Source of the DNA: Fidelibacterota bacterium
Lineage (GTDB): Bacteria > Fidelibacterota > Fidelibacteria > Fidelibacterales > Fidelibacteraceae
NCBI GenBank assembly: GCA_030620575.1
Contig: JAUXEL010000001.1
Coordinates: 1 to 35,672, forward strand
DNA length: 35,672 bases
Reading direction: 5' to 3'
Positions 25,605-33,897 of the stretch are shown here, in pieces. Every line of letters begins with the position of its first letter. Within the stretch, counting starts at the first letter, position 1. A model generated the notes under the pieces. It was not told the origin of the DNA, did not search any database, and saw only the letters and a list, made by a program, of their open reading frames with translations. The position numbers and the translations under genes were made by a program.

Positions 25605-26609
25605 ATGAATTTATCGAAAACAGCAAAAGAAAAATTCAATAAGGGTGAACGTATTGTAGCTCCCTTGCTTGGTTTTCCGGCAGTCAAAGCTGCGGGAACC
25701 ACGATCAAGCTTGCACAGCAAAATGCCGAAGAACATATGAAAGTCATACGCCGGATACAGAAAATTTGGTCTCCGGATGTGATCTTTACCTTGATGGATC
25801 TCTCAGTAGAAGCAAATGCCTTGGGAAGAGAGACGTATTTTCCACCTTTTGAAGCCGCTACGGTTGCAGGAATGGATTATAAAATGGAACGAGACCTCTC
25901 CGTGCTTGAAAACATCAATATCCTTGATGATGGCCGTCTCCAATCCTATGCCGAAACACTGCGGCGTATGAAAAAAGAATTACCCGAAAATACCCTGCGT
26001 GCTGCTTACGTGACCGGCCCTTATACGCTGGCCGGCCTGATCATGGGTACGGAAAATGCTGCGATACAGGCCCTCGCGGATCCGGAAGATTTTCATAAAC
26101 TCTGCCAAATGTGCCGTGAAAAGATTTTGGATTATACGCGCCTTCTCATTGAATCCGGAGCACAAATGGTCGCAGTCCTTGATCCCAGTGCCATGATGTT
26201 AAGCCCGGATTTATTCAGAAAATTTGCTCTTGAATATGTAAATCCGATTACAGTGCTTTGTCATGAACATGATGTCGCCGCAATTTTGCATGTCTGCGGA
26301 AATACTGAACATCTTCTCGGGGAAATGAATGTTTCCGGCGTGGATGCTCTCAGCTTAGATTCGGATGTTGATTTCACCAAGGCCGCAAAAGTCATTGATG
26401 AAAAAATTGTATTGATCGGTAATTTATGTCCCACCGGAAAGATCATGTCGGGTTCACCGAATGATGTTCGGCAAGATGTCGAGAAGCTTTTGGATTCCAT
26501 GGAGAATGTGCCGAACTTCATTTTAAGTACGGGCTGTGACCTTCCTCCGGAAGTTCCAGAAGAAAATGTTAGCGCTTTCATGAAAGCCGCCAGAAATAAG
26601 AGAGTATGA
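25605..26609 (+). CDS. UroD-fold corrinoid methyltransferase (MtaA-like)
   Basis: The 334-residue protein belongs to the uroporphyrinogen decarboxylase superfamily. Instead of a plain HemE signature it has the zinc-binding trio of the MtaA/MtbA/CmuA methyltransferases: H229 and C231 in LHVCGNT and C311 in STGCDLPPEVPEENV. Those enzymes move methyl groups between corrinoid proteins and thiols such as coenzyme M. The family is clear, the methyl donor and acceptor are not, and no corrinoid-binding protein or activator lies beside it. The gene stands alone, divergent from the porX operon, with a weak ribosome site. Confidence 0.85.
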   Translation: MNLSKTAKEKFNKGERIVAPLLGFPAVKAAGTTIKLAQQNAEEHMKVIRRIQKIWSPDVIFTLMDLSVEANALGRETYFPPFEAATVAGMDYKMERDLSVLENINILDDGRLQSYAETLRRMKKELPENTLRAAYVTGPYTLAGLIMGTENAAIQALADPEDFHKLCQMCREKILDYTRLLIESGAQMVAVLDPSAMMLSPDLFRKFALEYVNPITVLCHEHDVAAILHVCGNTEHLLGEMNVSGVDALSLDSDVDFTKAAKVIDEKIVLIGNLCPTGKIMSGSPNDVRQDVEKLLDSMENVPNFILSTGCDLPPEVPEENVSAFMKAARNKRV

Positions 26610-26658
26610 AGTAAGCAGAAGTCAGTTCGAAATTGTTATCTTGATTCCTTCTGCGCTA

Positions 26659-26674
26659 CCCCGATATTTCGGGG
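26659..26674. repeat. CCCCGA-N4-TCGGGG hairpin repeat
   Basis: A perfect six-bp stem with a four-base loop lies between the convergent UroD-like and beta-barrel genes. The same CCCCGA-N4-TCGGGG occurs at 215-230 and 14898-14913, inside MITE-like copies; the CCTTCTGCGC just upstream here also matches the element's inner sequence in reverse. No T run follows, so this looks like a repeat fragment and not a clean terminator. Confidence 0.5.
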
Positions 26675-26725
26675 ATGAAAAGCTTAAAAAAGATGGGGTT
26701 TTAACCACAGGTAAGTTTTTAGATG

Positions 26726-28081
26726 CTATTTCATTCGCATTTCTATTTCACCCGCAATGCCGTCATTGTTCATTAAAATACTGCATCGAAATGTTCCGAG
26801 CATAAAGGAATATACTAAGTCAATATATCTGGCTGTTTCCGTTGCTACGCGCTGGATGAGATATCTGTTGTAATTCATCGGACGCAGAAGGTACAATATA
26901 GTTTCATCGCTTCGGCCGTATGTGGACTGTAGGCGTAATATATGATTCCCGCTGCGATAAGTCAGTCGACACAAAACCGAAAAAGCGTTGCCCTTTAATA
27001 TATCCGCTTGTATTTGTGTATCGAGTTTTAGCGTTTCATTAATTTTTATTTTTATGCGGGTTTTAAGTATTCCGCTTTCTGTTTTCTGCCATTCCGGCAC
27101 GTAAGGAAATATCTTGCCTGGATTTAGTTTGTTGAGTTCTTTCTGTATATAACTTATTCCTATCTCACAGGGTGATTTGCGATATAATGCATCAAGCAGA
27201 AGACGTTTTTCATGTCGTTGAGCGTGATAAATATGATATGCCGTTCCGCGAATTTTCCATTTTCCCGGGGAGAATATTATCCCGCCAATAAATCCAATAC
27301 TTCCCGGAGTTAGCCCCGTGCCCCATTTGCTGTCTGCATCGTATTCAACAAAAGAAGAGCCTATCCGTATTGCTCCAAAATGCCAGCGGAAGGGTGAATG
27401 TGATATCAGCGCATCCGCAGAAATATGATTCAATCCGGAGAATGTTATTGATCCATTAATTGCCCCCCTGAATACCTGCCCGCGGTATGTTGTCCATGAT
27501 TCACAAACCGGATTATCCAATCCATAAATTGCCAAACCTGCTTGTATATTTTCCCGGCGTATTTGTCCTATCGCAGAGAAAATGCCGTCATACCGGAAAA
27601 CGGATAATGATACATCTTTTATATGTAAACCCAGATAATACAAGGACGGATAATATTCATAATTTTTTATTTTCAACCGCGAAGTGCCCATCCTGAAATT
27701 AGCAAGCGGATCCGGCGAAAAGCGCATCATGGTATTGCCTAAAATGACGCCCTGCGCAATATGCGGACGCCCCCGGCCGATGCCTGCCTGAATAAAGCGC
27801 GACTGAAATGCGCAAGAAAATACCTGTTCCGGATCATTTTCCTCTCCGGTATTTCGGTAATATAATGTAAGGGGCTGACGTTCGATCACAATAGTATTTT
27901 TATAACTGACACTATTTTTCAGTGTTATGCGACTGCGAATTAACGCGCGAATTTCAGACTCTTCAAAATAGCGGGCGGACATCAATTCCGGAAAACTCAG
28001 TGAATCTTGCGCATTTGCAATTCCCGCGAAGAACATAACTATGAGAAGCAATATTATCGGGAGTATGTAATTAATACGCAT
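26726..28081 (-). CDS. Probable outer-membrane beta-barrel (helix-hairpin-helix barrel type)
   Basis: The 451-residue protein has a signal peptide with a cleavage-like ANA-QD (about 24-25), then a short helical stretch (SFPELMSARYFEESEIRALIRSR) and a long region of alternating beta-strand-like segments. The order of motifs (FSPDPLANFRMGTS, YPSLYYLGLHI, VFRYDGIF, DETILYLLRPMNYNRYLIQR) resembles the ComEA-like helix-hairpin-helix plus barrel proteins of Bacteroidota, but the helical part is divergent, so this is an inference. The frame also opens at 28138, which would overlap the upstream gene by 68 bases; the ATG at 28079-28081 gives an 11-base overlap and a clean signal peptide, so it is chosen. 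Confidence 0.65.
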   Translation of the reverse strand: MRINYILPIILLLIVMFFAGIANAQDSLSFPELMSARYFEESEIRALIRSRITLKNSVSYKNTIVIERQPLTLYYRNTGEENDPEQVFSCAFQSRFIQAGIGRGRPHIAQGVILGNTMMRFSPDPLANFRMGTSRLKIKNYEYYPSLYYLGLHIKDVSLSVFRYDGIFSAIGQIRRENIQAGLAIYGLDNPVCESWTTYRGQVFRGAINGSITFSGLNHISADALISHSPFRWHFGAIRIGSSFVEYDADSKWGTGLTPGSIGFIGGIIFSPGKWKIRGTAYHIYHAQRHEKRLLLDALYRKSPCEIGISYIQKELNKLNPGKIFPYVPEWQKTESGILKTRIKIKINETLKLDTQIQADILKGNAFSVLCRLTYRSGNHILRLQSTYGRSDETILYLLRPMNYNRYLIQRVATETARYIDLVYSFMLGTFRCSILMNNDGIAGEIEMRMK

Positions 28082-28862
28082 AACCGATAAATATCCCTTG
28101 CGACATCCCAAGATACGGGTGGATGTTGATACATTCATTTGTACTCCAACGTCTTAGCGCTAACTGCAAATTCATCTTTAGTTGTCCACTTGATATTTCA
28201 TACAAGACTGAAACCTGAAACATATCCCAGGGACGGTAAACAAGTCCGGCAAATCCCTGCCATGGCAAATGCTCGCGTTTTTGCAATCCGCCAACCATTG
28301 TAAGTGTAGAATGCGGGGAGTATGTAACAGAAACGCCGGTAAGCGGTTCGAATAGTCGATACGTTTCGTCTTGCAGAAATGTCATGTCATAACGGGTTAG
28401 CAATGAAATAGTGCATTGAGGATGCGGAAACACTAAAATCCCGCCGGAACATGAACCGCTGTGAATTGTCTCAATATCTGGAATTACCGACATACCGTAG
28501 TGTATTTGAAGTCCGGCATGAATGTGATTTTCCTGCAGTACGGGAAATGCAATAGTAACAGCATGGTTCGACATGAGGCGATGATATTGGCTAATAAAAG
28601 TAAAAGATATGCGCGGTAGTCCCACATATATCAAACCTTCATGTATCCCGAAACCCGAAAAGCAGGACGACCATCCGCTTACAAAACATAGTGTATCTGG
28701 AAACACCGCGGGATTTACTATGCACGACAAGGGATTATGTTTATCCGGGATCTGCCCGTCCGAACTGCAGTTTATTAAATCTTCAATATGCCAAACAGCA
28801 GCATCAGCCACCGCAAAAAACGCGATAAATAAAACAATATATTTGAATTTCGTCCCGATCAT
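28071..28862 (-). CDS. Probable PorV/OmpP1-like outer-membrane protein
   Basis: This 263-residue protein has a hydrophobic N-terminal signal (IVLFIAFFAVADAA), a CIVNPAVF motif near residue 47-54 like the NPA signature of PorV-type barrels, and alternating beta-strand segments ending GYAY. In Bacteroidota relatives, similar proteins are paired with helix-hairpin-helix barrels, matching the next gene. The two overlap by 11 bases. The cysteines in the mature part (CSSD, CIVN, CFVSGWSSC) are unusual for an outer-membrane barrel. No Shine-Dalgarno is visible. A CRP/FNR-like site lies about 60 bases upstream of its start. Confidence 0.6.
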   Translation of the reverse strand: MIGTKFKYIVLFIAFFAVADAAVWHIEDLINCSSDGQIPDKHNPLSCIVNPAVFPDTLCFVSGWSSCFSGFGIHEGLIYVGLPRISFTFISQYHRLMSNHAVTIAFPVLQENHIHAGLQIHYGMSVIPDIETIHSGSCSGGILVFPHPQCTISLLTRYDMTFLQDETYRLFEPLTGVSVTYSPHSTLTMVGGLQKREHLPWQGFAGLVYRPWDMFQVSVLYEISSGQLKMNLQLALRRWSTNECINIHPYLGMSQGIFIGYAY

Positions 28863-28915
28863 TTTGTATAAAGATTACATCGAATGATTCAATTATTCAA
28901 TCTGGATATTTTGAG

Positions 28916-28931
28916 TGTGACATGCATCACT
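28916..28931. promoter_or_regulatory. CRP/FNR-like palindrome upstream of the OM-barrel operon
   Basis: TGTGA-CATGCA-TCACT matches nine of ten core bases of TGTGA-N6-TCACA and is centred about 60 bases upstream of the minus-strand start at 28862. The comM site (13174-13189) sits at a similar distance from its gene. Control by a common CRP/FNR-family regulator is inferred. Confidence 0.4.
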
Positions 28932-28947
28932 AATTTGGTGTGAGAGT

Positions 28948-28989
28948 TTCGGAGTTCGGGGTTCGGAGTTCGGGGTTCGGAGTGTGGGG
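28948..28989 (+). repeat. 14-bp tandem repeat (three units)
   Basis: TTCGGAGTTCGGGG occurs twice in perfect tandem (28948-28961, 28962-28975) and a third time with changes (28976-28989), with a half-period of seven bases. Such a microsatellite can vary in length between strains. It lies between the OM-barrel operon promoter and ygiQ. Confidence 0.7.
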
Positions 28990-29062
28990 TGTGGGGGTAT
29001 AGATGTAAATATTATATTTTCGACTTCTCAATTTTTCGATTATTCTTATGGTATATAAAAAA

Positions 29063-29082
29063 GGAACAGGCATGCCTGTTCC
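29063..29082. repeat. 20-bp palindrome repeat, copy 1
   Basis: GGAACAGGCATGCCTGTTCC is a perfect palindrome. Identical copies occur at 32859-32878 and 34989-35008, always between genes and often flanked by GTAG...CTAC. It is a dispersed palindromic repeat of unknown function. Confidence 0.75.
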
Positions 29083-29115
29083 CTACACGTAACATTAATA
29101 TCAATTACTTTTATC

Positions 29116-29210
29116 TTTTACCTTCCTCCTACGTCAAGACTACGGAGGACAAGTTTTACTTTTGCCTTCCCCCTACGCTCCTATTCGGAGCTTCGGAGGA
29201 CAAGTTTGCT
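29116..29210 (+). repeat. Degenerate tandem repeat with CGGAGGACAAGTTT
   Basis: Two units of about 45-50 bases (29116-29160 and 29161-29210) share CCTTCC/CCTACG on the left and CGGAGGACAAGTTT on the right. Each contains complementary CCTCC/GGAGG-type segments that could form a hairpin. Confidence 0.55.
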
Positions 29211-29222
29211 TTTGAGTAAATA

Positions 29223-30923
29223 TTACTCGTTTCTTGGGTCTTGTCTCTTGAATCTTGTATTCCTATGCCACATCATCATCCCAAACTGGTTTTGCTTCTC
29301 TTTTTCTGTTTTAGGAACATGAACTTTCTCTCCAGTCAGCGGATGATACCCGGTATAATACATGGCTGTGGAAATGGTCATAGGCGTGGGATAAAAATCC
29401 GCGGCTTGCTGTAATTTATGATTGCTGTTCTTGAGTTGTTTTCGAAGTTCCAGCATCATATTATCGGTACATCCCGGATGACCGGATATAAAATACGGAA
29501 CAATATATTGTTTCTTTTTTACCTTACGTGAAAATTCCCGGAATTTTTCAAGAAATTGAAAATATAAACGTCCTTCCGGTTTATTCATTATCCGCGTAAC
29601 ATCATCTACAAGATGTTCCGGAGCTATTTTTAAATGTCCTCCGGTAAATTGTGTTACCATAGTTTCCATTGCGGATAAATCGGCAAGCGCAAGATCGTGC
29701 CGCAGACCGGAGGCAATAAAAGCATGTTTAACTCCCGGAAGTGAGGCGGCATCTTTCAATAATTGGACGTATTTTTTTTGACCTCCGATAATGAGGTGTT
29801 TGCATATCTCCGGGTACAGGCAGTTCATTTCTTTGCAACCGCCTATTTTGCAGGTAATATCGTACATATTGGCTGTGGGTCCGCCAATATCACTTATTGT
29901 CCCCTTGAACCAGGATTTCGTTGTCAGCTCGCGAATTTCGCTTAATACGGATTCACTGCTGCGGCTCTGTATGCGCGGACCTTGATGAAAGGTGATCGCG
30001 CAAAAAGTGCAATTCCCAAAGCACCCGCGATGCGCGGTAATGGAATTTTTTATTTGCTCCCAAGCGGGAATACTTTCTTTATATTTTGGATGCGGTTCCC
30101 GCGTAAATGGCAGTGCATATAGCGCGTCAAGTTCTTTTCGGCTCATGGGTTTTGCCGGAAAATTGATGCAAAGCAGTTGGTCACCATGCTGTTGGTACAA
30201 TGTTTTTGCGTAAGGAAAAACCCGGTTTTCGTATTGCAAACGTGTCATGGCGTTGAAGGCTTTTTTATCCTGCTGTACCGTTTCGAATGAGGGTAATTCA
30301 ATGCTGTCGGGAATTTGATCTTTAACCCGGCAGACCGTCCCGGGAACGTTCTGAATATTCCGAATTGTTTCTTCCTTTGCAAGCCGGTTCACTACTTCCT
30401 TGATCGGCAATTCGCCCATACCGTAGATAAGAATGTCCGCTTTACTGTCGATAAGGATACTGCGTCGGACTTTATTGCTCCAATAATCGTAATGTGCCAT
30501 GCGCCGCAGGCTGGCCTCGATACCGCCAATAATAACGGGTATATCCTTGTATGCCGCACGCAACATATTGGTGTAAACAATACTTGCCCGATTTGGCCGC
30601 CTGCCGGCTTTGCCGCCCGGTGTATAGGTGTCTTCTCTGCGTTTTTTATGGTTTACGGTATAGTGGGCAACCATGGAATCGATATTTCCTGCCGTGACGG
30701 CAAAGCAAAGGCGCGGAGCGCCTAAGCGCATGGCTTCGTCGGGGGATGTCCAGTCGGGTTGGTCAAGAATTCCGACTTTATACCCTTCTGCCTTTAAAAC
30801 CCGTGCGATAATTGCCGTGCCAAAAGACGGGTGGTCAACATAAGCGTCGCCGCTGACGATGATAACATCACATTGATCCCAACCTAAATTATTCATTTCA
30901 TTTTTGTTTGTGGGAAAAATCAT
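29223..30923 (-). CDS. ygiQ: YgiQ family radical SAM protein (UPF0313)
   Basis: The 566-residue protein has the N-terminal signature of YgiQ (GDAYVDHPSFGTAIIARVL) and a radical SAM cluster motif C301-x3-C305-x2-C308 (CFGNCTFCAI). A C-terminal RLYFQFLEKFREFSRKVKK block also matches. The function is not established. E. coli YgiQ is longer (about 740), so this is a shorter version without the extended tail. The start is the first ATG of the frame and fits the family's F/PTTK-type beginning. It is transcribed alone. Confidence 0.92.
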   Translation of the reverse strand: MIFPTNKNEMNNLGWDQCDVIIVSGDAYVDHPSFGTAIIARVLKAEGYKVGILDQPDWTSPDEAMRLGAPRLCFAVTAGNIDSMVAHYTVNHKKRREDTYTPGGKAGRRPNRASIVYTNMLRAAYKDIPVIIGGIEASLRRMAHYDYWSNKVRRSILIDSKADILIYGMGELPIKEVVNRLAKEETIRNIQNVPGTVCRVKDQIPDSIELPSFETVQQDKKAFNAMTRLQYENRVFPYAKTLYQQHGDQLLCINFPAKPMSRKELDALYALPFTREPHPKYKESIPAWEQIKNSITAHRGCFGNCTFCAITFHQGPRIQSRSSESVLSEIRELTTKSWFKGTISDIGGPTANMYDITCKIGGCKEMNCLYPEICKHLIIGGQKKYVQLLKDAASLPGVKHAFIASGLRHDLALADLSAMETMVTQFTGGHLKIAPEHLVDDVTRIMNKPEGRLYFQFLEKFREFSRKVKKKQYIVPYFISGHPGCTDNMMLELRKQLKNSNHKLQQAADFYPTPMTISTAMYYTGYHPLTGEKVHVPKTEKEKQNQFGMMMWHRNTRFKRQDPRNE

Positions 30924-31184
30924 GTGGTAATCTATTTATTAATTGACAATTGACAAAGGAGAATTGATAATTCAAGACAAAAGAATAAAGTATAAAGGCA
31001 AAAGTTAAGTAACTATAACAATTCAGTCAAAATATTCAGGTGCCGCCTTAGCTCCGACGCGTTAAGAAAATCTGATGAGTGAGCGTTTAAAAATGCAGGG
31101 GTTGAGTTTGCGAAACCTTTCTTGTATTTTAGCGAACGAAGAGAATTTTTAGCCAAAGGAGGTACAGCGGCTGTCTTTCTTTTG

Positions 31185-31215
31185 CTTCTTTTCTTTGGAC
31201 AGCAAAGAAAAGAAG
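31185..31215. other. Perfect 13-bp hairpin
   Basis: CTTCTTTTCTTTG (31185-31197) and CAAAGAAAAGAAG (31203-31215) form a perfect stem around a five-base loop. It sits in the region between ygiQ and cysS. No T run follows, so it is not a standard terminator. Confidence 0.55.
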
Positions 31216-31304
31216 GAGAAGATATCCTGAAATTTCTTTTTAGTTTATTGCTTTGAATCATTTTCTGCATCGTGATAAACTGAGAGATCCTGAAACCATG
31301 CCAC

Positions 31305-31320
31305 TCCGTTAGCTAACGGA
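31305..31320. repeat. 16-bp perfect palindrome
   Basis: TCCGTTAGCTAACGGA is its own reverse complement. It lies about 55 bases beyond the cysS stop codon, between ygiQ and cysS. It may belong to the same repeat-type DNA as the nearby hairpin, but no second copy is seen in this window. Confidence 0.4.
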
Positions 31321-31373
31321 TTCACCACCGCGAGCAAGATTAAGATGATAGGTTGAATTTAATCGTGGTTTAA

Positions 31374-32786
31374 TTAAGATTTAATCTTATATCCAGTTCC
31401 GTCTTTACGGTCGAGTAATTCCACGCCCATGGCATCTAATTCATCTCGAATCTTATCCGCTAATGCCCAATCTTTGTTTGCGCGTGCGGCATTTCGTTCG
31501 GCAATTTTTTCCCGGATAAAGCTCTCGTCAACTTTAACGGAAGTTTTTGAGCGATAAAATATGACACCCAAAACACCATCAACACGTTGTAATGCTGTGA
31601 TAATTTCTATTTTATCGCTTTCCGTCAGGGGTGTTCCCAGTTTTATACGGTTGATATTGCGAATACCGTCAAAGACAGCCGACAAAGCAGGTGAGATATT
31701 CAAATCGTCATCCATAGAGGTTTCAAATTTTTCCAGCATGGTTTTCACTGCTTTTTTTACTGTGGCTGACAGTGATCCTTTTTTGACATGATCCAACTCA
31801 AAAAGGAAGTCGTCAAAGCGTTTTAGCGTGTTTTCAGCAGCGTCAAGTACCTCGAGTGTAAAATTCAATTTCTGGCGGTAATGCGTGGAGAGCAACACGT
31901 AACGAATAGCTGCCGGGGAATAACCTTTTTCAATCAGCCCGTTAATATAGATAATATTCCCCAATGATTTGCTCATTTTACTGTTGCCCCAAAGCAGATG
32001 CTCGCAATGTAGCCAGTAATTCACAAAAGGTTTGCCGGTCGCGCCTTCGCTTTGCGCGATCTCATTTTCATGATGCGGAAACAGGTTATCAACGCCGCCG
32101 GTGTGAATATCGAAGGTTTCACCGAGGTATTTCATGGACATTGCCGAGCATTCAATATGCCAGCCCGGACGACCTTTGCCAATTTCGGTGTCCCAATAAA
32201 TTTCTCCATCCTCAGGCTTATACGCCTTCCAAAGTGCAAAATCATTGACTGATTCTTTGCTGTATTCATCGTCATCCACCCGCGTACCGGGTTTCATATT
32301 TGCCATATCCAACCGCTGCAGTTTTCCGTAATTGGGGAAAGCAGATATTTTGAAGAAAATGTTTCCGTCGTTTGCTTTGTAGGCTAATCCTTTTTCCTGC
32401 AGTTTTTTTACCAAGTCCACCATTTCGGGAATATGCTCCGTTGCCGCGGGGAAGACCTCCGCTTTATCAATGTGCAGAGTATCCAGATCCGCAAAAAACG
32501 ATTCCTTGTATATATCGGTATAATCATGAATGCCGGTATTTGTTTCTGTGCATTTTTTAATGATCTTGTCGTCTACATCCGTAATGTTCATGACTTGCGT
32601 GACTTCGTAACCTTTAAATTTAAGATAGCGTTTCAGTAGATCTTCGAACATGTAGGCGCGGAAATTTCCAATATGTCCATAATTATAAACGGTCGGACCG
32701 CAATTATACATACCGACCTTCCCGGGACGGATCGGAGTAAAAATTTCTTTTTTACGTGTCATGGTATTGTAAAATCGCAGAGCCAT
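31374..32786 (-). CDS. cysS: Cysteinyl-tRNA synthetase
   Basis: This class I synthetase charges tRNA-Cys. The 470-residue protein has the HIGH-type motif HIGN (38-41), KMSKS (270-274) and zinc ligands C29, C213 (WHIEC) and H238 (FPHHE) with E242 nearby. Length matches the family. AAGGA lies six bases before the ATG. It is the last of a same-strand run gmhB-ddl-cysS, separated from ddl by 118 bases that hold a 20-bp palindrome. Confidence 0.97.
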   Translation of the reverse strand: MALRFYNTMTRKKEIFTPIRPGKVGMYNCGPTVYNYGHIGNFRAYMFEDLLKRYLKFKGYEVTQVMNITDVDDKIIKKCTETNTGIHDYTDIYKESFFADLDTLHIDKAEVFPAATEHIPEMVDLVKKLQEKGLAYKANDGNIFFKISAFPNYGKLQRLDMANMKPGTRVDDDEYSKESVNDFALWKAYKPEDGEIYWDTEIGKGRPGWHIECSAMSMKYLGETFDIHTGGVDNLFPHHENEIAQSEGATGKPFVNYWLHCEHLLWGNSKMSKSLGNIIYINGLIEKGYSPAAIRYVLLSTHYRQKLNFTLEVLDAAENTLKRFDDFLFELDHVKKGSLSATVKKAVKTMLEKFETSMDDDLNISPALSAVFDGIRNINRIKLGTPLTESDKIEIITALQRVDGVLGVIFYRSKTSVKVDESFIREKIAERNAARANKDWALADKIRDELDAMGVELLDRKDGTGYKIKS

Positions 32787-32858
32787 TTGATATCCTTATT
32801 TTTCATCAGAAAATAATGAATAAATATGCAATGGGAAAGAACAATTGAATTAATGTAG

Positions 32859-32878
32859 GGAACAGGCATGCCTGTTCC
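32859..32878. repeat. 20-bp palindrome repeat, copy 2
   Basis: An exact copy of GGAACAGGCATGCCTGTTCC in the gap between ddl and cysS. If transcribed with the ddl message it could form a strong hairpin; no T run follows. Confidence 0.7.
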
Positions 32879-32904
32879 GTACATGTATTTTAATTCTGCA
32901 TGGA

Positions 32905-33894
32905 TTATGAATTTAACACATCATCAATTATTATCTTCAGCAATTCCGGAAATCCAATGCCAATCGCCTTTGCTGATTTTGGAACCAGGCTGGTGGCCGT
33001 CATACCGGGAAGTGTGTTGGCTTCTAATAAATAAATTTCCTTATCCGGCGTCATGCGAAAATCAATGCGGGCATAGTTTTTGAGTCCCAATACCTTGTAC
33101 ACCTTTACGGCATAATCTTGCATGGACTTTGTGCTTGCATCATCCAATGGGGCCGGAACGGTGTATTCGGTTTTATCGCCCATGTATTTTGCTTTGTAAT
33201 CATTCACGCCGTGCGGATTTACTTTAACGATCGGGAAGGCCTCACCTTTAATGACGGGAATATTATATTCTTCGCCGGGGATATAGGATTCAATAATTAC
33301 TTCATCGCTAAATTTTAAGGCTTCTGAAGTGGCTTCGTAAAGATCGGCTTCCTCAAGAAAAACCGCAAGTCCCATAGATGATCCGGAATTATTGGGTTTG
33401 ACAATCAGGGGAAATGAAACCGTATCGGGATGATGAATGGGAATATGATGTAATTCGCCGTCAGCACATTTCACATTCACGGATCGTGCCAAAATCTTGG
33501 TTTTATATTTATCCATGGCAATGGCGGATGCTTCAAAACCGGAACCTGTGTAGGGAATACCGGCCATATCCAGCACCGCGGAAATCACGCCGTTTTCACC
33601 GTTTTCACCATGTAGCGCGTTAAATACCAGTTTGACATTTTCTTTCTTTAGATAAGGGATATGATTAATAAAATAATGATCACGAAGTTTTGACATGGTT
33701 TCAAAATCCATGTTTTCCATGGAGATCATATTCAGATTTTTGCGAAAAGCGTCCATATCGCAAAGCGGCGTAGCGGGATCTAAAAACAGAACATCATGTC
33801 CCATGCTTTTCAATGCCTTCGCAATGGCCGTTCCGCTGTGCAGTGATACTATCCGCTCCGGAGACGCTCCACCCAACAATACACAAATCTTCAT
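32905..33894 (-). CDS. ddl: D-alanine-D-alanine ligase
   Basis: Ddl joins two D-alanines with ATP for peptidoglycan precursors, in the cytoplasm. The 329-residue protein starts KICVLLGGASPER, has HALHGENGENGV-type glycines, an ATP-grasp core (FPLIVKPNNSGSSMGLAV) and the C-terminal RIDFRM and EANTLPGMT motifs that bind metal and substrate. The specificity loop is not decided by sequence, so D-Ala-D-lactate activity cannot be fully excluded, though the usual DdlB-type layout fits. It starts three bases after the gmhB stop. Confidence 0.95.
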   Translation of the reverse strand: MKICVLLGGASPERIVSLHSGTAIAKALKSMGHDVLFLDPATPLCDMDAFRKNLNMISMENMDFETMSKLRDHYFINHIPYLKKENVKLVFNALHGENGENGVISAVLDMAGIPYTGSGFEASAIAMDKYKTKILARSVNVKCADGELHHIPIHHPDTVSFPLIVKPNNSGSSMGLAVFLEEADLYEATSEALKFSDEVIIESYIPGEEYNIPVIKGEAFPIVKVNPHGVNDYKAKYMGDKTEYTVPAPLDDASTKSMQDYAVKVYKVLGLKNYARIDFRMTPDKEIYLLEANTLPGMTATSLVPKSAKAIGIGFPELLKIIIDDVLNS

Positions 33895-33897
33895 ATT

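Larger units (their letters stand above)
28863..29222. other. Gene-free region with tandem and palindromic repeats
   Basis: Between the OM-protein gene and ygiQ there is no credible gene. In order it holds a CRP/FNR-like palindrome (28916-28931), a 14-bp tandem repeat (28948-28989), the 20-bp GGAACAGGCATGCCTGTTCC palindrome (29063-29082) and a degenerate tandem pair carrying CGGAGGACAAGTTT (29116-29210). Confidence 0.6.
30924..31373. other. Gene-free region with dispersed repeat ORF and hairpins
   Basis: This 450-bp stretch contains a minus-strand frame (31013-31270) of 85 codons, rich in Lys, Arg, Ser and Phe with no domain I can name; its wording looks like the spurious ORFs annotated in repeated intergenic DNA of Bacteroidota, a recollection I could not check. 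A strong 13-bp perfect hairpin lies inside it at 31185-31215, and a perfect 16-bp palindrome TCCGTTAGCTAACGGA lies at 31305-31320. I list it as repeat-type DNA and not a gene. Confidence 0.45.

Noticed and set aside
31013..31270. 85-codon minus-strand ORF
   Set aside because: Biased composition, no domain, embedded hairpin and location in repeat-type DNA suggest it is not a real gene; listed as part of a gene-free region.
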